Source: Lithobates sylvaticus
Taxonomy: Eukaryota > Chordata > Amphibia > Anura > Ranidae
Length of the DNA: 64,000 nucleotides
NCBI GenBank assembly: GCA_028564925.1
Contig: CM053030.1
Coordinates: forward strand, 1,926,561-1,990,560
Reading direction: 5' to 3'
Each line of letters starts with the position of its first letter. The first letter of the stretch is position 1. The notes beneath the pieces are model-generated. The model had not been told where the DNA came from. It worked only from the letters and a program-made list of their open reading frames with translations, and searched no databases. The position numbers and the translations under genes are program-made. Shown here in pieces: positions 36,745 through 50,170 of the stretch.

Positions 36745-38955
36745 AATCCAGATACACCACATCTACGGGCCTTCCTTTATCTAGATACACCACGTCTACG
36801 GGCCTTCCTTTATCTACATACACCACGTCTACAGGCCTTCCTTTATCTAGATACACCACGTCTACGGGCCTTCCTTTATCTACATACACCACGTCTACGG
36901 GCCTTCCTTTATCTAGATGCACCACGTCTACGGGCCTTCCTACATCTAGATACACCACGTCTACGGGCCTTCCTTCATCTAGATACACCACGTCTACGGG
37001 CCTTCCTTTATCTAGATACACCACGTCTACGGGCCTTCCTTTATCTACATACACCACGTCTACGGGCCTTCCTTTATCTAGATACACCACGTCTACGGGC
37101 CTTCCTTCATCTAGATACACCACGTCTACGGGCCTTCCTTCATCTAGATACACCACGTCTACGGGCCTTCCTTCATCTAGATACACCACGTCTACGGGCC
37201 TTCCTTTATCTAGATACACCACGTCTACGGGCAGGGCTCAAGTCCTGCGGGAACGCATGGGAACGGAGTTCCTGTACTTTTTCCACAACAGGAACTCAGT
37301 TCCCGTTAGCAGCCATGTCCTGCAAGACTTTGAAGTATGTGAGCTGTGTGGCAGGTGCTACACCAGCAGCTGCTGACACAGCTCGTAATAGTAAGTGCCG
37401 CACACCTGACCATTCAGGCATTGGCAGTAGGGGGCCCCATGACAGCTTCCGCTTCAATCTACCTGTCAATCAGAGCTAGCTGACGGGTAGATCAGGTCCC
37501 TCCTGCTAAGAGATTGTATTTAGTCAGACGTCTTGTGATGCGCTCCTCCCCGCCGGCCCCTCCTGATTTTTTGTCTTCTCATCTTCTCCCCCCCCCCCCA
37601 GTCTCCTGCATACTTGCTCTGTGTGTCCCGCTGAATCCCCCCTCCTCTATCTTCAGTGCCATATGATGAGAGAACCCAGAGGAGGAGCGCAGCTATTCTG
37701 CTCACAGGACATGCAGGGAGAGAGGTGAGCTGAGGGAGGAACATCAGTTTGGGGTGGTAAGCTGAGCACAATACCTGGCAAAGTTTAATGCCAGGAGGGA
37801 AGTTTATGTGGAAATATGTGAAGGGTTGGAATAGCAGCGAGTGTGTGTTGGAGCCCCTGCAGAGTTTGCAGCCCCCCCCCCCAAGCTAACATACATCTCC
37901 TAAGCAGGAACACATCACTATCTCCCCAAGCATTCTGTCCAGATAATGTGCACTTCATTTATCACCTTTCCATATAACCCTGTGTTATCCAAACTCTGTT
38001 CAATGAAAAGTGTAAACTCACCACATAAACACTCTATATACAAAATAACATTCCCCAATAAAGATCAGAACATGATGACAACAATGAATGCTGATTATTC
38101 AGAGAATTACCGTATTTATGTTTATTGAGGATTGTTTTTTTTTATGTACTAACAGTTCAGCTTCATCCACACAATACGAAAATTGGATGAAAAATACCAC
38201 TTTTGAAGCGTTCGTGCATATGAGCGTATCATTTTTATTTATTTTTTGGTGGGGGAGTGGATCTTGGGTGGGAGTTCCCTCACTTTTTTCCCCAGGACTT
38301 GACCCCTGTCTACGGGCCTTCCTTTATCCAGATACACCACGTCTACGGGCCTTCCTTTATCCAGATACACCACATCTACGGGCCTTCCTTTATCTAGATA
38401 CACCACGTCTACGGGCCTTCCTTTATCTAGATACACCACGTCTACGGGCCTTCCTTTATCTAGATACACCACGTCTACGGGCCTTCCTTTATCCAGATAC
38501 ACCACATCTACGGGCCTTCCTTTATCTAGATACACCACATCTACGGCCTTCCTTTATCTAGATACACCACGTCTACGGGCCTTCCTTTATCTAGATACAC
38601 CACATCTACGGCCTTCCTTTATCTAGATACACCACGTCTACGGGCCTTCCTTTATCTAGATACACCACGTCTACGGACCTTCCTTTATCTAGATACACCA
38701 CGTCTACGGACCTTCCTTTATCTAGATACACCACGTCTACGGGCCTTCCTTTATCTAGATACACCACGTCTACAGGCCTTCCTTTATCCAGATACACCAT
38801 GTCTACGGGCCTTCCTTTATCTAGATACACCACGTCTACGGGCCTTCCTTTATCTAGATACACCACGTCTACGGGCCTTCCTTTATCTAGATACACCACG
38901 TCTACGGGCCTTCCTTTATCCAGATACACCACATCTACGGCCTTCCTTTATCTAG
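36745..38955 (-). repeat. 33-bp minisatellite made from LINE RT motif A codons
   Basis: Two blocks, 36745-37231 (about 15 units) and 38309-38955 (about 20 units), were one array before a MITE split them. The + unit carries TCTACGGGCCTTCCTTTATC and TAGATACACCACG. The minus strand is open and encodes VVYLDKGRPVD, eleven residues per unit, running into DVVYLDSTK, which is RT motif A of the LINE. A few 32-bp units (missing one G) shift the frame near 38545, 38610 and 38938. Confidence 0.93.
37232..38308. mobile_element. hAT-like non-autonomous element inside the 33-bp array
   Basis: 1077 bp with inverted ends CAGGGCTCAAGTCCTG and CAGGACTTGACCCCTG, flanked by the 8-bp duplication TCTACGGG (37224-37231, 38309-38316). 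Eight-base duplications and CAGGG ends are hAT traits. No transposase frame is visible. Confidence 0.88.
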
Positions 38956-41092
38956 TGTAGGGGATCAGGGGGTGAAGAGCGGGCTCAGAGACAGTCCAGT
39001 AAAATAAAAATGGCTTTTATTCAGCAAAACATCAAACATAAAGTAGACATAAGGCCAGATAGACTTGTCTTAGCAAGCGGATGTGCACACAGGTACAGCT
39101 CACAGTTCATGGCTCCAAAAAGCTCCAGTCTTTATATGGTTTGTTTTTAAGCTCACCCAGCAGGTACACCGTCCAGCAATGGACACTTCCACACAGCGTG
39201 CCGCTGTCTCTTTCTCCTACACAAACAGCTCCTCTCTGACATTTTCAACACACCTGAATATAAGCAGGTCTGAAGGGGAAGTACCTGCCCTCTTCTATTA
39301 ACCCCTTCCTAACCCTGCCCCAGGCTGACCCTCTACATATCCCCCCCTCTGTTCCAGGCCAGGGGTCTGGACATCACTAATCCAGTGGCAGTAGACCCGG
39401 GAAAGGGCATCCGCATTCTGATGTACCTTTCCCGGTCTATGTACCACTACAAAGCTGAAGTCCTGTAGAGCAAGGAACCACCGGGTGATTCTGGAGTTTT
39501 TATCTTTATTTTGGGCCATCCACTTAAGGGGCGCATGATCTGAAACTAACTTGAAGGGTCGGCCCAACAAGTAGTAGCGGAGTGTCTCCAAAGCCCATTT
39601 TATTGCGAGACACTCCCTTTCCACAATGGAATAATTCCTCTCAGCTGGCGTGAGCTTCCGGCTCAAGTACACAACAGGGTGCTCACCCCCCCAATCATCT
39701 GGGACAGTACTGCACCCAGACCCAATTTTGAGGCATCCGTTTGTACCAGGAACTCTTTTTGGAAGTCGGGAGCTACCAACACTGGTTCCTGGCACAAAGC
39801 TTGCTTCAACCGGCAGAACGCTGCTTCTGCACTCCACTGAACGACAGTTGCGTTCTTTCCCTTGGTGAGATCAGTCAGAGGTGCTGCTAGACTGGCAAAG
39901 TTGGGGACAAACCTCCTATAATAACCCACAATGCCAAGGAAAGAACGCACTTGCTTCTTTGTGAGTGGACGTGGCCATTTCTGAATAGCCTCCACTTTGT
40001 TTAGTTGGGGTTTAATCACACCCCTGCCTACCACATACCCCAGGTAGCGGGCCTCCTCCAACCCAACCTTGCTCTTTTCTGGGTTCACTGTGAACCCCGC
40101 CCTTCGGAGGGCATCCAAGACCAACTGGACCTTTGGTAAGTGACTCTCCCAGTCCTGACTAAAGATGACAATGTCATCAAGATAGGCTCCTGAAAACCCC
40201 TTATGAGGTCTCAGGACGAAGTCCATGGCCCTCTGGAAAGTGGCTGGGGCCCCATGTAACCTGAATGGCATTCAGGCATACTGCCATAAGCCCTCAGGTG
40301 TGGCAAATGCATTTTTTTCTTTAGCCTCTGGGGAAAGCGGGATCTGCCAGTATCAAGTAGTCAAGTCAAGAGTGGTGATGTACCGGGCCGGTCCTATTCT
40401 CTCGATTAACTCATCGACCCGGGGCATGGGATACGCGTCTGGCTTGGAGACTTCGTTTAACTTGCGAAAGTCATTGCAGAACCGCCAGGTTCCATTCGGC
40501 TTGGGTACAAGGACTATAGGGCTGGACCAGCTACTTGAAGACTCCTCAATGACCCCAAGGTCCAACATACTCTTAAGCTCTGCCGAGACAATATTCCGGC
40601 GAGCTTCGGGTATGCGGTAGGGTATGAGGTTTACTCGAATGCCAGGGTCTGTAATGACATTATGTTCAATTACCAAAGTTAGGCCCGGTAGGTTTGAAAA
40701 AATGTCTCGATTCCTCTGCAAAAACTTCCAGGACTCCTGTTTTTGAGAAGGGGAGAGAGCCTCTGCAATCCCTACCTTCTTAATCTGAGCATCATGGTCT
40801 TCTGGGACTTTCAGACTGACTGTCAAAACCTGTCTATCTTTCCACGGTTTGATCAAGTTGATGTGGTAAATCTGGTAGGGCTTACGTTTGGTGGGCTGAT
40901 GGACTTTATAGTTGACCTTGCCCACCCTCTCAACTATCTCAAAGGGTCCTTACCACTTGGCGAGAAACTTACTCTCGACGGTAGGCACTAAGACCAGCAC
41001 CCGATCCCCAGGTTTAAACTCTCTAATCTTGGCAGATCGGTTGTATACACGACTCTGGGCGTTTTGCGCAGCCTGCAAATGTTCCTGTACTA
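38956..41092 (-). mobile_element. Second Ty3/Gypsy fossil (partial, broken, Gmr1-like)
   Basis: Minus strand. The 3' LTR is 38956-39336 (TGTAGAGGGTCAGC to CCCCTACA, with TATAAAG and AATAAA inside) and a purine tract (about 39337-39352) precedes it. Internal remnants from high to low coordinate: an integrase C-terminal GPYF-like module (about 40860-41000), reverse transcriptase (about 39960-40700, YLDDIV) and RNase H (about 39400-39830). The integrase module lies ahead of RT, as in the element at 26315. The 5' part is missing. It has only a few breaks (about four or five) and is older than the whole copy. Confidence 0.88.
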
Positions 41093-42712
<1,620 letters not shown>

Positions 42713-42714
42713 TA

Positions 42715-43383
42715 TCAGTAGGTACAGCGGGGTGCCTGGTATCGGATAAGAAATAAACTTTTTTTTTTTTTTTTTGCCAACCTTGCATTAAAGACACACT
42801 ATTGAGGGCAGTGGCAGCACCTTCGCAAAAAAGTGTCCCATCCTCGCCTCACACACAGCAAGCAAGGTATGCCCTCAGGGCCACCATCAGGGGGGGGTAC
42901 AGCTCATACACCTGTAAGGGGCCCGAGTGTCTGGGTGGGCCTGGCCAGATGGGAGAAGGCAGAGGCGGGGGAAGGGGAGCTCCGTGGCTGCGCTGGCTTT
43001 TGGAGTGAATGTGAGTCGGCAGCTGTATCACTGAGCTTGCATCGGGCTCTTTGCTGCCACCTCTGGCAAATTCCTGCATGTGCACTCCTCGTGTGTGCAC
43101 AAGAGATGGGACCAGGAACACCACCTTACAAGTAAGGACTGTTCTACAAGTGAAAGGGGGGGGGGGGGGGTTACATGTGTGTATGATCAATGGGTACATG
43201 TGTGTGTGTATGATCAATGGGTACATGTGTCTGTTACTGTGTACATGTGTGTGTGTGTGAGATCAATGGGTACATGTGTGTGTGTGTGATCAATGGGTAC
43301 ATGTCTCTGTGTCTCTGTATGTGTGTATTTGTCTGTGTACATGTCTGTCTGTGTCTGTGTGTCATATATACACATGTGAGGGG
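42715..43383. other. Non-coding stretch with repeat fragments and GT-rich satellite
   Basis: From 42876 a piece starting CAGGGCCACCATCAGG looks like an end of another dispersed repeat. From about 43165 to 43380 is a GT-rich tandem repeat in which GATCAATGGGTACATGTGTG recurs about five times. No gene is supported. Confidence 0.55.
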
Positions 43384-43919
43384 TAGGGTTGCCACCTGTC
43401 CAGGATTCACCCGGACAGTTCGGGTTTGGAATCCTGTGTCCGGGTTTCACTCTGCCTGATGGGACAGATTATTTAGACAGGGCTGTGGCTCCCCAAGTAA
43501 CTGAGATAGTCACACAAAAATCTGTTGCCATCTGGGAGCTGCGGGCCACTGTCTGAGGGCAGGTTTGGCATCACTGGGGGGGGCGATAATGTCAGCAGGA
43601 GCAGTTTGGCCACACCCACTGTTCGCCGCAGCGCTCTGCATTACCACTCTCCTTGAGGCACCCAAAAGGTGTCCCAGTTCTTTTATAATCCTATAGTATA
43701 TACCAGGGATGTGCAATTAGCGGACCTCCAGCTGTTGCAGAACTACAAGTCCCATGAGGCATAGCAAGACTCTGAGAGCCACAAGCAGAGGCATGATGAG
43801 ACTTGTAGTTTTGCAACAGCTGGAGGTCCGCTAATTGCATATCCCTGGTATATACTAAGGAAAAAAAAAAAACCCTGTAAAGTGTTCGGTTTTAACTTGA
43901 AGAAAAGATGACAACCCTA
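43384..43919. mobile_element. hAT-like MITE with 8-bp duplication
   Basis: Ends TAGGGTTGCCACCTG and GATGACAACCCTA are inverted repeats, flanked by GTGAGGGG on both sides (43376-43383, 43920-43927). It carries a second MITE inside it (43704-43847). Confidence 0.86.
43704..43847. mobile_element. 144-bp foldback MITE nested in the hAT-like MITE
   Basis: Almost entirely two inverted arms: CAGGGATGTGCAATTAGCGG at the left and its near-complement ending ATATCCCTG at the right. The flanking 8-bp duplication is GTATATAC (43696-43703, 43848-43855). The arms include GGACCTCCAGCTGTTGCA. Confidence 0.9.
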
Positions 43920-45170
43920 GTGAGGGGGCTGAGAGCATTCAGGTGTGGGGGGGGCTGCAAGCGTACAGGTGTGAGGGGGGGCTGAGAGCATACAGGTGTG
44001 AGGGGGGACTGCGAGCGTACAGGTGTGAGGGGGGGCTGAGAGCATACAGGTGTGAGGGGGGACTGCGAGCGTACAGGTGTGAGGGGGGGCTGAGAGCGTA
44101 CAAGTGTGAGGGGGGGCTGAGAGCGTACAAGTGTCAGGGGGGACTGCGAGCGTACAAGTGTGAGGGGGGCTGAGAGCGTACAAGTGTGAGGGGGGCTGCA
44201 AGCGTACAGGTGTGAGGGGGGCTGTGAGCATACAGGTGTGAGGGGGGACTGCGAGCGTACAGGTGTGAGGGGGGGCTGAGAGCATACAGGTGTGAGGGGG
44301 GGCTTCGAGCATACTGGTGTGAGGGGGGGGGCTGCAAGCGTACAGGTGTGAGGGGGGGCTGTGAGCATACAGGTGTGAGGGGGGGCTGTGAGCATACAGG
44401 TGTGAGGGGGGGACTGCGAGCGTACAAGTGTGAGGGGGGCTTCGAGCATACTGGTGTGAGAGGGGGCTGAGAGCATTCAGGTGTGAGGGGGGCTGAGAAC
44501 GTACAAGTGTGAGGGGGGGCTGTGAGCATACAGGTGTGAGGGGGGGCTGAGAGCATTCAGGTGTGAGGGGGGCTGAGAACGTACAGGTGTGAGGGGGGGC
44601 TGTGAGCATACAGGTGTGAGGAGGGGCTGCAAGCGTACAGGTGTGAGGGGGGGCTGTGAGCATACAGGTGTGAGGGGGGACTGCGAGCGTACAAGTGTGA
44701 GGGGGGCTTCGAGCATACTGGTGTGAGGGGGGGCTGAGAGCATTCAGGTGTGAGGGGGGCTGAGAACGTACAAGTGTGAGGGGGGCTGCGAGTGTATAGG
44801 TGTGAGGGGGGGCTGTGAGCATACAGGTGTGAGGGGGGACTGCGAGCGTACAAGTGTGAGGGGGGCTTCGAGCATACTGGTGTGAGGGGGGGCTGAGAGC
44901 ATTCAGGTGTGAGGGGGGCTGAGAACGTACAAGTGTGAGGGGGGCTTCGAGCATACTGGTGTGAGGGGGGGCTGAGAGCATTCAGGTGTGAGGGGGGCTG
45001 CGAGTGTATAGGTGTGAGGGGGGCTGAGAGCGTACAAGTGTGAGGGGGGACTGAGAGAATTCAGGTGTGGGGGGGGGGGCTGAGAGCATTCAGGTGTGGG
45101 GGGCTGAGAGTGTACAAGTGTGTGAGGGGGCTGTGAGCGTACAGGTGTGAGGGGGGGCTGAGAGCATATA
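43920..45170. repeat. 26/27-bp minisatellite, about 46 units
   Basis: Units read GTGAGGGGGGGCTGAGAGC then (A/G)TACAGGT, with subtypes CTGCGAGC, CTTCGAGC and CTGTGAGC. The array begins exactly at the right-hand duplication of the hAT-like MITE, whose target GTGAGGGG is also the unit start. The MITE may therefore have landed at the edge of the array. Confidence 0.95.
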
Positions 45171-45219
45171 GGTTTGCTGGATCTGGATGTCTCTTTTTGG
45201 CAGATATAATTTCCTACTG

Positions 45220-46441
45220 TTAACCACCTGAGTCCCAGTATACGTCATATGACGTCTTTTTGGTCTCAGGGGTATATCTGAATGATGGGTGTAGCTACAG
45301 ACATCATTCAGATATTGCCGGTTTCAGCCGGCGATTCCCTGCACCATAAGAACGATCATAGCGGCTGTTCCGCCTCTTGATCGTTCTTACGGGCGGCGGG
45401 AGGGGACCCCCCTCCCGCCGCCCTCCGGTGCTTCTACCGACTCATCGCTTCCATCGGTGAGTCGGACTCGGGATCCGCCGGCACCGGATGATGCACATAG
45501 AGATTTCCGGAGGACCAGATGGTCGCCGGAGTCTCTATGATCGTTCGGAGGCCGGGCGCGATGTTATGACGTCACGCCCGGCCTCTGCATTCAAAAAACG
45601 GCGCCGCCTCCGCTGGGAAGCGGTGATCGATTTTTTTTTTTTTTTTTTTTTTATTTTAGGCTTCCCAGCCTAGAGGTGAGATGTGGGGTCTTATTGACCC
45701 CCCACATCTCACTGTAAATAGGTCCGATCGTGTCATATTCCTATTACAAGGGATGTTTACATTTCTTGTAATAGGAATAAAAGTGATCAAATATATTTTT
45801 TTTTTTTTTTTAAAGTTGTTGAACTAAAAAAAGAAAGTAAAATGAACAATAAAAAGAAAAAAAAAAAAATTTAAAGCGCCCTGTCCCGCGAGCTCGTACG
45901 CAGAAGCGAACGCATACGTAAGTCCCGCCCACATATGAAAACGGTGTTCAAACCACACATGTGAGGTATCGCCGCGAACGTTGGAGCGAGAGCAATAATT
46001 CTAGCCCTAGACCTCCTCTGTAACTCAAAATATGTAACCAGTAAAAAATGTTAAAGCGTCGACTATGGGGATTTTTAAATACCAAAGTTTGGCGCCATTC
46101 CACAAGCGCATGCAATTTTGAAGCGTGACATGTTGGGTATCTATTTACTCGGCGTATCTTCATCTTTCACATTATGCAAAAAAATTGGGCTAACTTTACT
46201 GTTTTGTTTTTTTTTTAAAGCAGGAAACTGTTTTTTTTCTGAAAAAAACGCGTTCGAAAAATTGCTGCGCAAATACCGTGCGAGATAAAAAGTTGCAACG
46301 ACCGCCATTGTATTCTTTAGGGTCTTTGCTAAAAAAACATATATAATGTTTGGGGGTTCTATGTAATTTTCTAGCAAAAAAATTTGGAATTTTACATGTA
46401 GGAGAGAAATGTCAGAATTGGCCTGGGTCTCAGGTGGTTAA
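45220..46441. mobile_element. TTAA-flanked MITE, 1.2 kb
   Basis: TTAACCACCTGAGTCCCAG at the left and CTGGGTCTCAGGTGGTTAA at the right are inverted ends with TTAA on both sides. Similar in plan to the element at 35435 (interior has poly-T and poly-A runs and several CG-rich palindromes), but not the same family by its ends. No transposase frame. Confidence 0.85.
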
Positions 46442-46795
46442 ACCTTGAACGCACTAATGACTTATAATACATTGTGCATTTTCATATATGACATTGTATG
46501 AGTGATAACATAAAAGTGTGTGCACTGAAGGACTTGGTGGGATAGCTAGTGGGTGGATTCGGTGGGATGGCCAGTGGGGGGGGGGGGCTCTGGGAAATGT
46601 TGGTGGTCAGGCCTGAGGGGGGGGGGGGGGGGCCAGGCCTCAAGCTGTCTAAGGGGCCCCACAAAGAGGACTGTAAGAATGTAAACATGTTTTTTTCTTC
46701 AAGGAGCCACATCCTTGTTTATTATTATACTAAGCCTACTGGCTGAATTTCAAAACCAGGAGGAGGCTCCTTTAAGAAAAATTGTCAGTTAGAGG
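46442..46795. other. Non-coding stretch, no gene seen
   Basis: Contains two G runs (46576 and 46617) and a segment AAGGGGCCCCACAAAGAGG that looks repetitive. Nothing else is supportable. Confidence 0.5.
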
Positions 46796-46807
46796 ACCAC
46801 CAGGAGA

Positions 46808-47161
46808 TTTGAAAGGTTCCCATGACAACACACTGCTCTGTGATTTGAAATAAAATAAAATAAATAAAAAGGTTCCCATGACAACACACTACTCTGTGAT
46901 TTGAAAATAATAAAAATAAAAAGGTTCCCATGACAACACACTACTCTGTGATTTGAAAAAAATAAACAAAAAGGTTCCCATGACAACACACTACTCTGTG
47001 ATTTGAAAAAAAAAAAAAAAAAAAAGGTTCCCATGACAACACACTGCTCTGTGATTTGAAAAAAAAATAAAATAAAAAGGTTCCCATGACAACACACTGC
47101 TCTGTGATTTGAAAAAAATAAACAAAAAGGTTCCCATGACAACACACTACTCTGTGATTAG

Positions 47162-47193
<32 letters not shown>

Positions 47194-47472
47194 TTCCCAT
47201 GACAACACACTGCTCTGTGATTTGAAAAAAAATAAAATAAAAAGGTTCCCATGACAACACACTGCTCTGTGATTTGAAAAAAATAAACAAAAAGGTTCCC
47301 ATGACAACACACTACTCTGTGATTTGAAAAAAAAAAAAAAAGGTTCCCATGACAACACACTGCTCTGTGATTTGAAAAAAAAAAAAAAAAAAGGTTCCCA
47401 TGACAACACACTGCTCTGTGATTTGAAAAAAAAAAAAAAAAAAGGTTCCCATGACAACACACTGCTCTGTGA
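46808..47472. repeat. About 13 copies of a 46-64 bp unit with A-rich linkers
   Basis: Each unit has GGTTCCCATGACAACACACT, GCTCTGTGATTTGAA and an A-rich linker of 9 to 32 bases. The last copy continues into unique sequence (GTGATGTCATCGG) about 180 bp before the start codon of the SGNH-domain gene. Confidence 0.92.
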
Positions 47473-47654
47473 TGTCATCGGCTGCTCTCAGATAAGGAAC
47501 ACTCAGCTGGGATCCGGTCAGTTGCTTTGTTGACTCTGAACGGTTAACACGAGCTTCTTTGGCGAGTTTTTTCTTGTGATCTGATCCGATTTTATCCGAT
47601 TTGATTGCGAATTTAATTCTCGCCCATTTCAAGCGCATTTCATTATTCTGCATA

Positions 47655-47898
47655 ATGAACAGATTTAACCTTAAAAAGGTCGTTTCTCAAAATAAGACCA
47701 AAGAGAAGCTCCCCATTGGAGGAGGAGCTATGGGAGGAGATATCAGTGTCCATCCTGCAGATATCCCAAGGAAGAAGCCCACAATGAAGAGGAGGACTAG
47801 GGCTCTTATGCGCGGCTGCTTCAGAGCCGTGATTGGATGCTTTGGTGCCGGCTGTAAAGTCAATGGCCGACAGCAGAAAACAGAAGAAGACCTGAATG
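47655..47898 (+). CDS. SGNH-domain repeat protein, exon 1 (coding part)
   Basis: ATG at 47655 (context CATAATGAAC) begins MNRFNLKKVVSQNKTK; 81 codons plus one base follow. The exon is basic, with RKKPTMKRRTRALMRG and a short Cys-rich run CFRAVIGCFGAGCK. It has no signal peptide or membrane span. It ends AAT G before GTAAGT, a strong U2 donor, in phase 1. Phase 1 fits the acceptor at 50170, which reads TTTTTTGTTTTTAG. The frame is open further upstream, so an earlier non-AUG start cannot be excluded, but this is the first ATG. Its function is unknown; the basic tract could bind nucleic acid or direct the protein to the nucleus, which is inference only. Confidence 0.75.
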
Positions 47899-50170
47899 GT
47901 AAGTTTTTTTGGATATTGATAGATACAAGACAAAGGAAACCCTTTCATTGGATCCTTTTCTCCTATTAATGACGGGTCACATTCCCATAGGTACATAGGA
48001 TGTTTTTTTGTTTTTTTTATATCAAATCCTTTTTTAATTACAATCAACACAAGACATACACACCGCCCATGGAATTATTGTATAATCATAATAAACACAC
48101 ATTTATAAGAAATATTTAAAGTGGTTTTAAATATTTTTATATTTTAAAGTGTGTACATGTATGTGTATACCATGTGATTATATACTGTGTGATTATATAC
48201 TGTGTGACCCCATAATCTCCTATTGCCCGGGGGCCCCATAATCTCCTATTACCCGGGGGCCCCATAATCTCCTATTGCCCGGGGGCCCCATAATCTCCTA
48301 TTGCCCGGGGGGCCCCATAATCTCCTATTGCCCGGGGGGGCCCCATAATCTCCTATTGCCTGGGGGCCCCATGATCTCCTATTGCCCGGGGGGCCCCATG
48401 ATCTCCTATTGCCCGGGGGCCCCATAATCTCCTATTGCCCGGGGGCCCCATAATCTCCTATTGCCCGGGGGCCCCATTATCTCCTATTGCCCGGGGGCCC
48501 CATAATCTCCTATTGCCTGGGGCCCCATAATCTCCTATTGCCCGGGGGCCCCATAATCTCCTATTGCCCGGGGGCCCCATAATCTCCTATTGCCCGGGGG
48601 CCCCATTATCTCCTATTGTCCGGGGGCCCCATAATTTCCTATTGCCTGGGGCCCCATAATCTCCTATTGCCCGGGGGCCCCATAATCTCCTATTGCCCGG
48701 GGGCCCCATAATCTCCTATTGCCCGGGGGCCCCATAATCTCCTATTGCCCGGGGGGCCCCATAATCTCCTATTGCCTGGGGGCCCCATGATCTCCTATTG
48801 CCCGGGGGCCCCATAATCTCCTATTGCCCGGGGGGCTCCATAATCTCCTATTGCCCGGGGGGCCCCATAATCTCCTATTGCCTGGGGGCCCCATGATCTC
48901 CTATTGCCCGGGGGCCCCATAATCTCCTATTGCCCGGGGGCCCCATAATCTCCTATTGCCCGGGGGCCCCATAATCTCCTATTGCCCGGGGGCCCCATAA
49001 TCTCCTATTGCTCGGGGCCCCATAATCTCCTATTGCCCGGGGGCCCCATAATCTCCTATTGCCCAGGGGGCCCCATAGTCTCCTATTGCCCGGGGCCCCC
49101 ATGAGTCGTCAGTCCGCCCCCTGCTGCCATGTAAACAATTTCTCAGGGGTGTGATAAGTCCTGTGTGAAATGAATAGTTGGGTTCATTTCTGTGTGGAAG
49201 ATAAAGAGCCCATGGGCAGTGCGGGCAATGCCGCCCCCCAATGATCCTCCCATATGGGACCCAGATCTCTTCCCCACTGTCTCTTTGAAGGTTTCATTTT
49301 GATTGCCACTCTGTAGTCATATGTGTCAATCTTTTGTTTTTATCTCCAACAATCGGCGTGTACACACTACTGGGGGGCCACACACATGCAGATGGACGGT
49401 TATAGATCTCTTATTGGCACCGTCTCCCCGTGATTTTGTACTTGCTGAAAACCAGAAGATTACTTAGCAGTGCCCCAAAGAAAACATGAAATAGTCCCTC
49501 CTGTTCCATGCTGAATGGACAAAAAAGAATGGATTGTCTGAAATGTCTTAGGGCTCATTTAAACACGTTGTGCCCTCTGAACAGCAATCCACATTCAGGT
49601 CGCTCTTCAGAAAGCATTTGCCAGGTGGTAAGAAGGTGTTATATTGCCTCCTCACCACCTGGTTAAACATGACACATTATATACACATAGTAAACGTGCT
49701 GTAAGGTTTTATACCCCTTACACTGCTAGGAAAATGTTGTCACAGCCTAATTTCTTCACAGAGCACACCGCCTCCTTTTCCTCTGCTGGCTGAATGTGAG
49801 CTGGGGGGGGGGGGGGCAGGTTCAGGCCCCGCCTCTTATAGGTGGTTCCAATCTCGGCCGGTTCAGCAGGGACCAGCCGAGATTCTAACCATGTATGGGC
49901 AGGCTAATTACAGGCTGTGTACAACCAGCCTGTCTGATTTTTCATGCGATTATTGCCAGCCAGTGGGTCGGGATGAATGGCAGGCAACCAGCATTTTTAT
50001 ACGAAGGCCAACATTAGCCATCCTTGTGTCCCTGTCATGTCGACTTTATTCATTGTCTCTGGCACAAGCGTTTTGAACGTTTCTCTCTATAATTTGATGT
50101 TGTACAAAGAAAAATATATGAAATGTAGGTGAAGGTGCTAAATCTAATTCCTCTCTTTTTTTGTTTTTAG
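47899..50170 (+). other. Intron of the SGNH-domain gene
   Basis: 2272 bp, GTAAGT at the start and TTTTTTTGTTTTTAG at the end; joining across it gives GAT (Asp) and keeps the frame. It holds the 24/25-bp array at 48206-49100. The remainder (47899-48205 and 49100-50170) shows no gene, only a G12 run at 49804 and AT-rich stretches. Confidence 0.8.
48206..49100. repeat. 24/25-bp minisatellite, about 36 units, in the SGNH gene intron
   Basis: Units read CCCCATAATCTCCTATTGCC then CGGGGG, varying in G-run length (three to seven). Most unit junctions contain GGGGCCCC. Confidence 0.95.

Larger units (their letters stand above)
33600..38955 (-). mobile_element. CR1/L2-type LINE, 3' part of ORF2, heavily interrupted
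   Basis: Read on the minus strand from 38955 down to 33600. RT motif A sequence (DVVYLDSTK) lies at the end of a 33-bp array; next come GEYSEWTGV repeats, VPQGSVLGPILFNLFINDLE and FADDTKL near 36480-36330, then the thumb region (MRFNVEKFKIMHLGGKN, about 35400; ERRRLRGDMI-like codons, about 34990). The C-terminal block ends the element (FNLKLRRGFFTVRAARMWNS, stop at about 33625), followed by a tail with TTTTTTCAACCTCGCCTACT. Insertions: solo LTR 33894-34971, TTAA MITE 35435-36281, hAT-like MITE 37232-38308. Frames are shifted in several places. The 5' part of the LINE, including endonuclease, is missing. CR1 versus L2 cannot be settled by eye. Confidence 0.88.

Noticed and set aside
43917-44981. 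Long minus-strand Cys/Pro/His-rich frames
   Set aside because: Translations of the 26/27-bp satellite, with frame changes at every unit-length variant.
48206-49100. Possible CRISPR-like array
   Set aside because: Units are contiguous, with no spacers of independent sequence, and the DNA is vertebrate.
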